A stretch of 64,000 nt of DNA from positions 55,766,865 to 55,830,864 of the forward strand of contig OY757939.1 of NCBI GenBank assembly GCA_963585895.1, given 5' to 3'. Within the stretch, counting starts at the first letter, position 1, and each line of letters begins with the position of its first letter. This document shows, in pieces, positions 56,373 to 64,000 of the stretch. The notes beneath the pieces are model-generated. The model did no database searches. It saw only the letters and a list, made by a program, of their open reading frames with translations, and had not been told where the DNA came from. The stretch is from Sepioteuthis lessoniana (Eukaryota > Mollusca > Cephalopoda > Myopsida > Loliginidae). The translations under genes were made by a program, and so were the position numbers.

Positions 56373-56822
56373 TGTTGTATACTCATATACATATTCAAAT
56401 ATAAGTGGATACATAGTCAACAATAATGATGAACTTCAATGAATGAACGAACATACTTCTTTATAAAAATATACCTCTCACACTTTATTCTCGAAAGGGT
56501 TGATGTTGGTTGTGTGTGAGAGATGAGTTGGAGATGGGGACAGACTGCTACATATTGAATCAAAGTTCTTCTGACCATAGCAGCACTCTTTTCGCATTCT
56601 GGCTGGGCTACTCAACCGTGGGTCACTGAGGGCCCAAAGCCCTCTGTCTGCCGCTGGCTCTCAATTCGGCATCTCGTCTTCAACTGACTCCAACTCCAAC
56701 TGGAACTGACCCAAGCTGTCTGTGGCACCTGGTTATATTTTTGTTTGATGTCCACCTGCTTCCACTTATTTACACAGGTGCATCTCTTGATTGACGGCTC
56801 GGTCGAGGGTCAATATGTAACA
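56373..56822. mobile_element. Solo LTR with ATGG target duplication
   Basis: 450 bp from TGTTG to TAACA, flanked by ATGG at 56369-56372 and 56823-56826. The interior is GC-richer (cgtgggtcactgagggccc, tctgccgctggctctc). It interrupts the mariner near its left end. No coding region is retained. Confidence 0.78.
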
Positions 56823-57017
56823 ATGGAGTAGGTAATAGGAAGCACTATTTACAATTACATCTTTTTTCAACCAACTCAATGGTGATGGGTCTTTTCATAC
56901 CCCAGAACATTATCAGCATGACTTTTTTCTTTACCAGAAAGTCAGTATATTTCTACTCCATGGACTGTCTTTGTGATTCAAGCTCATTGTGGCAAACTTG
57001 TGTTTAGCCCATTTGTA

Positions 57018-57918
57018 CAGGGTGGAACGATAAAATTGTCGCCCTAGAAAAGACGACATGATTCCATTTCTGTTTAAATGAAAACCAGTTTTCTTTTTTT
57101 GTGGCAGACCATCTACTAGTTGGCCAGTTGTGTACAAATCCCAAGAGCGATAGGAGCCTTCTATCATGTCTGAAAGTGACACAATGTTCAACGAGCGAGA
57201 TCAGAGATGCGCCACTGTACAACTCATGCTCTCTAATGATCCAAGTTATGACAACAAGACCATTGCCAGCACTCTCAAAATGCAAATCTGGATTGCCACG
57301 AATAACAGGGACGTGCCCAGGGTGATGAAAACAAAGTTTCTGGCTATGGTTATGGTCTTTGGTGTGGTTTCAAGTGAGGGCCACATCATGCCACCTCACA
57401 TCTTTGAAGTCGGCTTGAAAGTCAATACCAAAGTATACCTGGATATGCTGAAGAGTGTGGTGATCCCCCGGAGCAATCAGGTGGCTGGTAGCAGACCCTG
57501 GGTGTGGCAGCAGGACTCGGTGCCGGCCCACAAGTCCAAAGAGACCCAGGCTTGGTTTCAGAAGGATTGCTACGACTTTGTACCCTTCTCTCACTGGCTC
57601 CCCTCCTCCCCCAACCTGAACCCGCTGGACTACTTCGTTTGGTCATATGTTGAGAACATCACTAACATGACCTCCCATAACACCAAAACCAGCCTGATTA
57701 CCGCTATCCACCGAGTATTTGCCGGTGTTTGTGGAAAAGGCATGCTCCCAGGTCCGGATCCAGATCAAGGCGGTGATTGAGGCTAAAGGCGGCTACATTG
57801 AATAGATGTCAGTTCTACTACATAATCAAGTTACCTGAATTGATTATTTCAATAAAAGTTTTAAAATAAAGCTGTAGTGTTGTTTTCTTTGGGACGACAA
57901 TTTTATTGTTCCACCCTG
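57018..57918 (+). mobile_element. DD37D-type mariner relative, internally deleted
   Basis: 901 bp with inverted ends CAGGGTGGAACGATAAAATTG and CAATTTTATTGTTCCACCCTG, TA-flanked (57016-57017 and 57919-57920). The ends are nearly perfect, so the copy is young. It sits inside an older mariner. Confidence 0.9.
57166..57780 (+). pseudogene. DD37D transposase, first catalytic region deleted
   Basis: Open frame of 204 codons. Residues 1-40 are a helix-turn-helix start (RDQRCATVQLMLSNDPSYDN), then a jump into the catalytic core: MVFGVVSSEGHIMPPHIFE, WVWQQDSVPAHKSKETQAWF, and SSPNLNPLDYFVWSYVEN. The last two Asp are 37 residues apart, the spacing of maT-like elements. The block with the first catalytic Asp is absent, so the product would not be an active transposase. 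The open frame through the deletion is notable. Confidence 0.85.
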
Positions 57919-57984
57919 TAAACATTTTTTTTACCAAAATATGCTTCTCTATACACATCAGACATTCGTCTATAAATTTCATAT

Positions 57985-58610
57985 GGTTTGCACTTCTCAG
58001 CCACCAAAAATTTGATGGCAGACCTCTGTTCTATTTGTAGTGACAAACAAACCCATGTTTATCTCATTTGTAAACATTTTTTGACTAAAATATGCTTCTC
58101 TGTACACATCATACATTCTTCTGTAAATTTCACATGGTTTGCACTTCTCAGCCAACAAATATTTGATGAAAGACCTCTGTTCTATTTGTAGTGACAAACC
58201 CATGTTTATCCTATTTGTAAACATTTTTTGACTAAAATATGCTTCTCTGTACACATCATACATTCTTCTGTAAATTTCACATGGTTTGCACTTCTCAGCC
58301 AACAAATATTTGATGAAAGACCTCTGTTCTATTTGTAGTGACAAACCCATGTTTATCCTATTTGTAAACATTTTTTAACTAAAATATGCTTCTCTGTACA
58401 CATCATACATTCTTCTGTAAATTTCACATGGTTTGCACTTCTCAGCCAACAAATATATGATGAAAGACCTCTGTTCTATTTGTAGTGACAAACCCATGTT
58501 TATCCTATTTGTAAACATTTTTTGACTAAAACATGCTTCTCTGTACAGATCATACATTCTTCTGTAAATTTCACATGGTTTGCACTTCTCAGTCACCACG
58601 AATCTGATGA
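57985..58610 (-). repeat. 147-bp tandem array, five copies, in frame
   Basis: The landmark GCACTTCTCA lies at 57990, 58141, 58288, 58435 and 58582: three intervals of exactly 147 bp and one of 151. The unit is 49 codons, so the minus strand stays open (58371-57997 and 58599-58375). It repeats a mariner N-terminal block including EQRSFIKYLLAEKCKPCEIY and RRMYDVYREAYFSQ. The central copies are nearly identical. Confidence 0.92.
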
Positions 58611-58842
58611 CAGTCTTCTATCCAAACCTGAAACATTCTATTTGATTTGCTGCCATTTTTATGAGCCTCAAAACAAATATTGTTGCGAGATTAAAACAAT
58701 TTTTCCTATAAGCCAATCCCAAACAATGCAGAGTTTACATTCATGGAAAAAAAAGAAAAAAATAAATTATTTCGCTTTTTTCTAAAAAATTCCCCTTATT
58801 TATTAAATGACCTACATATTTACCTGGTTACTAAAATTTAAT

Positions 58843-59090
58843 TTGTTTTTTTGGTTTTTGTTGTTTTAATGGCATATTAACCTTCTTGGGTTATTTAATG
58901 CCAAATCCATCCTTCTAGAAGGACAGTAGCGATACTATTTAACCCATAGCTGGGAGAATAAGGAGGTCCATACCTTTCCCAAGGGTATTTGTCTGAAAGT
59001 GAACACAATAGTGCAACTGGAGTTTGAACTCGCTTACTATGATTCCGCAGTCCAGCGCTTTAACCATTACACCATGATGACACCCCCCCA
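58843..59090 (-). mobile_element. SINE family A, full length with 13-bp duplication
   Basis: Perfect ACTAAAATTTAAT at 58830-58842 and 59091-59103. Complete body and head; on the minus strand TGGTGTAATGGTTAAAGCGC (box A) and GCGAGTTCAAACTCC (box B) are intact. Confidence 0.9.
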
Positions 59091-59103
59091 ACTAAAATTT
59101 AAT

Positions 59104-60040
59104 ATTCAGTTATGAATAATATTATAAATAGGGTGTATCAAAAGTATGCATGTATCATTAAAATTCTCATTAAGCAAGATTTTTATTAGATTATTAAAAT
59201 ATATTATCTTATTAAAATATGATTTATTTTATTATTATTATTATAATGATCTAACTTAAAGAATAAACCAATTTCCAATTCAATTTATACCTGAATGATA
59301 ATTATATTGGATATCATTTTTTATTCGACAAAATTTTCAGTGGAACTATGAAATGCTAATTAGAATCCTTCACTCTTTTCAAAATAAAAGCATCAATACC
59401 ATCATGGACAGCTGTTAACTATAAAATGCTACTTAGAATCTTTCATTCCTTAAATAAAAGAATCAGTATCATCATGAACCAATGTTACTTCAGGAACCCA
59501 ACAGGTTAACAGACCATCTAGTAAAGGGAGAACCCATGATAGAGAATGAATTCTGAATGAAATTATACACAAGGTAGAAAAAGATGAAAATAATTTTAAA
59601 AAAATCATTCAAAAAATGTTGCTAAGAGTAAATAAAATTTTTAGGTAAAGTTTTGAAATGAATGATACTGAAATAGTTCAAGAAGCACTGTTCATCAGAA
59701 AAATGTTGGTTACCAAGAGATCAGGAAAAATAAAAGATGTTGGTTGGTTTTACAGCACGTTAATCCTCATTGTATTATTTAAGTTTAAGTTAATCTTTTT
59801 TGCAAGAAATCATTTGGTTTCAAGTAAATATTTCTATTGTAGTAATCATTTGTAAACAATAAGAGCTTCAAGTAAGAATTCTTAATGTATAATTTGTACA
59901 CAAACATATGGTTTTAAGTAACCTTTCTAATTAGATAATGAAAACAGTAGTTATTTGTTGATAATTATATATCTTCAATTAATTATTACTGCCAAACTGC
60001 AATATCAGCGTTTTAAAAATCAATGTATTAATAAAGTTCA
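59104..60040. other. Intergenic; old repeat pieces
   Basis: A piece of the 7.7-8.3 kb repeat (inverted) at about 59230-59470, and at 59740-59960 a degraded piece of the family C type. No gene recognised. Confidence 0.45.
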
Positions 60041-60345
60041 ATCATTTTGAATATTTATATTTAGGCAGCATTTCTTTGTTAATGCAAATTTCATTAAACA
60101 TAACAGACATTTTATGTCTACATTTTTTCTTCTGGATCCGCTCGTATTGCCGTATTACTTTTATCGTATTCCGGGGGAATTGATTTATGTATTGTCCATA
60201 GTTGTATGTATCCCAAGTACTTTCTGCCCGACTTTGGGCCATCATCAGGGGAGGATCTATTACAAAAGTGATGTAACTTTTGTTTTAGCATATTACTACT
60301 ATGTAAAGACGCCCTTACACAGTAGTAATATGCTAAAACAAAACA
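60041..60345 (-). mobile_element. Penelope-like element, leader/tail region
   Basis: Minus-strand MSVMFNEICINKEMLP-type text (60120-60065) matches the plus-strand block at 33821. The hairpin motif is at 60207-60254. A 23-bp perfect inverted repeat ends the piece (60278-60300 and 60321-60343). Confidence 0.6.
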
Positions 60346-60439
60346 CTGCAACCCAGTGCTGTCTGTTATTGTCGAATGGTTTAACTTTTATATGTGCCAA
60401 CAACAACCAAACCAAACCATATCAGGCTTTATTGCCCAT

Positions 60440-60835
60440 TTAAAAAAAAACAGTCAAAGTTCTATGAATTTGGTTCCACTATCCAGGATATGTTAAGGGA
60501 CTTGCTGGTTGTAGGTGTCATGGATGATCATATCTGCAGACATTTATTGCCAGAAAAAAAGTTGAATTTTGACCAGGCTAGACAGACCTGGTGATGGGAA
60601 GTGCTGACAAAAATGTTCATGACGTAGCAGCCTGCTCCAACACTACTGCACCTGCACAGCCAAATAAAAGCCACATCAACAGAGGAAATTCCAGTTAAGG
60701 AAAAAATGAAAAACCATGTTTTTGATGAGACAGCAAGCACTCACTGGATTATTGTCACTTCAGGGATGCAACTTGCAACTTCTGCCAGAAAACTGGCCAC
60801 ATTTCAACAGCCTGCCTGAAAAGGAAAGGTACTAA
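60440..60835 (+). pseudogene. Ty3/gypsy-type gag remnant with zinc knuckle
   Basis: Plus-strand text with ILPEKKLNFDQA-like capsid end (near 60545-60590, a stop after QTW) and a zinc knuckle CNFCQKTGHISTAC at 60774-60815 that fits CX2CX4HX4C exactly. Stops and frameshifts throughout. Confidence 0.7.
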
Positions 60836-60859
60836 GGGTACCAGAAATCACTGGACACA

Positions 60860-61760
60860 TAATGTCGACAGAGATGGGTATGACGATGACACATACCCTT
60901 AGACAACAAATCCTGAAGGAGCTCCACCAATGCCACCCAGGTATGGTAAAAATGAAGGCCCTGGCTCGAAACTATGTGTGGTATGAATGGGATGCGGGTA
61001 TTGAGGAAAAAGTTAACCATTTCTATACATGCCACAGCTCTAGAACTTCTGTAAGAGCACCACTACATCCCTGGGAATGACTCAGGGAACCCTAGCACTG
61101 GATCCACATGGACTATGCCGATTATAATGGGAGAAATCTGATCATAGTCACCGATGCTCACTCAAAATAGATAGAGGTCTACCTTACAGGAGCCACAAAC
61201 TCAACCACCACAATTGAAAAATTAAGGTGTTGTTTTGCAATGCACAGCCTTCCAAATCTCCTTGTCAGTGACAATGCCTCATGGTTCACCAGTTTGGAGT
61301 TTGCTGAATTTACTAGGAAGAATGGTATTAAACACAAATTGGTCAGCCTCTATCATCAAGCCTCAAATGGCCAGGCTAAAAGTTCAGTTAAAATTGTTAA
61401 AAATGGACTGAGAAGGATGTCAGGTGGAACACTTGAACCAAAGCTTTCACGGTTCCTACTCTGCTACAGGACAACACCCCATACTACAACTGGAGTTACA
61501 CCAGGAGAACTGCTGATAAAAAGGAAGTTACAGACGAATCTGTTCAGGTTGAGGCCATTTACCTCTACCACTGTACTCCTCAGCCAAGATCATTAGAAAT
61601 TCCATCATAACAGAACTGCCAAGATGCAGATGTTTCACAAAGTCCAGGAGGTTTTTGCCCAGAACTTTAACAGTAGCCCCGGATGGCTGGTTGAACATAT
61701 TTTGAAGGGTATTGATGCCCTATATTTCTTGATAAAATTACAAGACAAACAAGTTATTTG
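60860..61760 (+). pseudogene. Ty3/gypsy-type integrase remnant
   Basis: Starts right after the gag piece; protease, RT and RNase H are missing. LHQCHPGMVKMKALARNYVW is the zinc-binding part (one Cys of the pair is not seen), HMDYADYNG and SDNASWFTSLEF hold the first two catalytic Asp positions, and NGQAKSSV stands where a Glu is expected, which here reads Lys. A stop lies at about 61168. Dead. Confidence 0.85.
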
Positions 61761-61776
61761 AAGTCGTCAAGACTAC

Positions 61777-62064
61777 ATGGGGGCTCGCCTCTGTTCTTCT
61801 GAGCCAATATCACCTACTCCAGTGAATAACCCAGGACCAGAGCAAATTGAATCAAGATTGCTACCACAACCGGACACAACACCTCAGATTCCTATTCACA
61901 CTCCAGACACAGTAATGCCAGAGAATCCTCCAGTCCAGAAGTCAACTCCATTGCAACAATCTTCTCGAGAAGTCGAAATACCACAATCAACTGTTGTGAT
62001 GTCAACCCCACCACGACTATCTACTCAAGAAATCAGAGCACCCGAACGTTTCAATCCTGGATAA
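61777..62064 (+). pseudogene. Proline/threonine-rich tail of the gypsy-type polyprotein
   Basis: 95 codons rich in Pro, Thr and Ser, ending EIRAPERFNPG just before the polypurine tract. Position and text fit the C-terminal end of an integrase polyprotein; not a host gene. Confidence 0.65.
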
Positions 62065-62108
62065 ACTTTGAATCTGAAGCAAGGACTCATAAATAAATGG
62101 GGGGGGGA

Positions 62109-62257
62109 TGTAATGTATAAAAAGCTTGGGAGCTTCAGTCTTTGGGGTAGCACCAGGAACTTCCAGCAGCGAGCCCTGAAGGTGAGTTTGGAATGAATAA
62201 ACAGGCTTATGACACCTACAAATGTTTTTTGTTGATATTTCCTGAAGTTATCCTACA
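62109..62257 (+). mobile_element. Candidate 3' LTR (short)
   Basis: Directly follows a polypurine tract (AATGGGGGGGGA) and starts TGTAATG, ending CCTACA at 62257. TGTA/TACA ends are inverted. About 149 bp. No matching 5' LTR is seen upstream of 60440, in line with the other losses. Confidence 0.5.
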
Positions 62258-62324
62258 ACTTAGTTCTAATGTTTTAAGAGCAAATCTAGTTCAAAATCAT
62301 TTATCTTGTATATATTTGATTTAT

Positions 62325-62480
62325 AGATGAAGCTCTAACCGGTACTACCAATCCAGGTAAGACGAGGAATAATAACAAGGAAAAGGTGACTCCATACTCT
62401 CCAGAGTTCCAAAACTGGAGCCTCATCACTGGATATAATTTTATATCATACTCAACACACTCAGCATATTTTAGACCTGA
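62325..62480 (-). repeat. Family C repeat fragment
   Basis: gaagctctaaccggtactacc, aaggtgactccatactctccagagtt, ttatatcatactcaacaca. Confidence 0.5.
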
Positions 62481-62529
62481 CCAAGAAAGCAAAAAATAAA
62501 AGAATATATCAATATGGTTAAATTTAAGC

Positions 62530-63105
62530 TAAAGATGCTCTTGCAGCTCAAGTGGTATAGAAACAGTATTTATCTGTGCCTACTGCCAGGCAGGATTTGA
62601 TGCAAAGTCTTTTTTATAGCGGGGATTGGGGGGGGGTTGGTCACAAGCAAAAACTCATACTCTGTTGAACTATGCTGGTCATAGGATCAATGAGAACTAT
62701 GCTAAAGGTTTGCAAACCTTTGCCAGGTCTCCCAGCATCTATGTTCGCAGTGCTATGTAGGATTTGTCAGGTTGCATAGGGCAATTAGTTGTGATAGCCG
62801 AGAGTAATTAATTGCGTTAGCTAAGAGCAATCAGTCATGAAGGCAGGAAACTCCATTCCCGATTGAGGAACAGGAGCTATTAATGGTGCCTTGGGGCATC
62901 CCATTGTGCACAAGTGGGCTATTCCATTGCATAGATTGTCATTAGCTGCTTGTAAGTAAGTGAAAGTATTTTATTATATAAACCAGCTTCAGTTTAGCAT
63001 TGTAAGGAGGACAGCACTGAGCTACGACCTGCTTTATTTTTGTCTGCCAGCTGGACGCTTTACGGAGGTATGTGTTATTGTTATTCTACACTACAACTAC
63101 ACCTG
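62530..63105. other. GC-richer block, possible LTR remnant
   Basis: Contains TGTAGGATTTGTC at 62756 and TTCTACA at about 63091-63097, with a TATATAAACC box at about 62976. That layout would suit a solo LTR, but no target duplication is adjacent to these ends. Confidence 0.3.
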
Positions 63106-63523
63106 AAGGTCTAGTGCTATACTTGTTATTGATCCTTCATCCACCGTGAGGCGTCCCGGCCAGAGCTGGAGGCCATTCAGCCAGAAGTGGTATAAAAGGT
63201 GTCACAGAAAGATAGGCTTCCCAAGGTAAAAGGGATATCATTTTGGATCGCACCAAGACTTTTTCCTTATTATCCATGTTATTTACTGATAGCTGGAGAA
63301 TCACAGTAAGAGATAGTTGTGATGAAAAGCAACTGAAATTTAAATGAAAAAAAAAAAAAATACTAGTCAAAAATTAATAATGCTTAATGATATTTCATCT
63401 GCGAATAATAAAAATTCAAGATATTACAACTAATATTACTGATAAATCAACTAAAATTACAATTTTTAAAAAACGAAGGTGAAAATTAACGATTAATGAA
63501 ATGATATTAATGCTTAATAATAT

Positions 63524-63738
63524 AATGCTATCAGGTGCAACCACTCCAGGCCAAACTGGACCTTGGAGCAATGGCAGTGATGAGGTACCCCACATTCCCC
63601 AAAGCTCCAGCATTACTGGAACCTCACCATCAGACTGTTTAGTTAGTGTCATATTCAGGACACTCGTTGTGGGGGGAGTCTCACCCCTCTGCAGAGAAGC
63701 AGTCGGTGTATTCTACAACCCCAGCTGACTGGGCAATG
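63524..63738 (-). repeat. Family C repeat, head half, well preserved
   Basis: tgctatcaggtgcaaccactccaggcc ... gtaccccacattccccaaagctccagc ... ctgcagagaagcagtcggtg ... cccagctgactgggca. Confidence 0.72.
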
Positions 63739-64000
63739 TATAAAGTCTGGAACACAATGAAATAAGTTACATGGTATAGTGTGCGTAAACAAGGATATTA
63801 CCCAGAATTCTTTCAGTCTTTTTTTACTTCAGTGCTCACCAAAAATTACCAAGGTTTCCAGATTCAAATTTTTATATAAAACCAAAAATTAGAAGAAAAA
63901 GTTAAGAAAATAGTGAGATAAATTTAAATATTTAAATTTCAACCAAACAGTCAGATTTAAATTTCTACATAAAGCCAAAAATAGTAGAAAAAAATCAAGA
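63739..64000. other. AT-rich edge; nothing recognised
   Basis: Contains AAATTTNTAYATAAARCCAAAAAT twice (63867 on and 63957 on), a small local duplication. Confidence 0.5.

Larger units (their letters stand above)
56333..58816 (-). mobile_element. Mariner element with two nested insertions and a 147-bp tandem array
   Basis: Outer ends ATTCAATAAATAAGG (56341) and CCTTATTTATTAAATGA (58794 on), TA on both sides. Minus-strand transposase remnants: PWSRNILTFW, KWAKHKFATMSLNHKDSP near 56985 and the N-terminal array at 57990-58600. A solo LTR (56373-56822) and another mariner (57018-57918) are inserted. Removing both brings the halves into register with the 30365-30909 copy. Confidence 0.82.

Noticed and set aside
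61777..62064. Host proline-rich protein gene
   Set aside because: It lies between an integrase remnant and a polypurine tract, the usual place of the polyprotein end.
62756..63098. Confident solo LTR call
   Set aside because: Ends are LTR-like but no target duplication abuts them; several alternative ends are equally good.

Overview
The window is AT-rich animal DNA with small exons, kilobase-scale introns, very dense microsatellites and many tRNA-derived SINEs, Penelope-like, non-LTR, LTR and Tc1/mariner elements. The repeat style and the protein similarities fit a mollusc, most likely a cephalopod of octopus type. That assignment is inference; no species-diagnostic marker was seen.

Only one host gene is well supported. 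It is a cap'n'collar (CNC) bZIP transcription factor of the NFE2L1/NFE2L2/CncC family on the minus strand, from about 27.0 kb down through the left edge. Seven coding exons (26376-25651, 20827-20696, 18066-17967, 14308-14115, 8967-8707, 4659-4494, 200-1 and onward) join in frame with GT-AG sites to give 593 residues before the edge. They carry an NRF1-type N-terminal hydrophobic anchor with a likely protease-processing site, the DLG and ETGE Keap1-binding motifs (ETGE is split by an intron), acidic and Gln/Pro-rich activation regions, a Neh5-like LDNWWREIM segment and about twenty N-glycosylation sequons. The CNC and bZIP domains must lie left of position 1. A short GC-richer block at 26.88-27.00 kb looks like its promoter. 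A lone 72-bp exon candidate on the same strand at 54.0 kb is phase-compatible with exon 2 and may mark an alternative upstream promoter or a different gene.

The introns (0.2-25.6 kb) and the region from 27 to 64 kb are repeat territory. Recurrent families: SINE family A (tail GGTTTGGTTTC), SINE family B (clear target-site duplications at 17.4, 34.7 and 45.5 kb), an abundant unclassified family C (CCCAG-TCGG-CTGGG hairpin head), a hairpin repeat next to (CA)n tracts, mariner derivatives (4.9, 10.2, 19.2, 30.4, 37.4, 49.8, 51.8 and 56.3-58.8 kb), a Tc1/mariner element with ~0.2-kb inverted repeats (1.3-2.9 kb), a Penelope-like element split by a non-LTR retrotransposon (31.0-33.4 kb), Ty3/gypsy-type remains (60.4-62.3 kb) and solo LTRs (42.9, 54.6 and 56.4 kb).

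The most interesting non-coding signal is a set of hammerhead ribozymes inside tRNA-derived SINEs. Two can be folded by eye with complete cores (9415-9457 and 35530-35584). A third (9781-9821) differs by a core substitution and sits 365 nt downstream of the first in direct orientation, the layout that could release a unit-length RNA. Penelope-like tails carry a related but non-canonical hairpin whose stem appears to covary.
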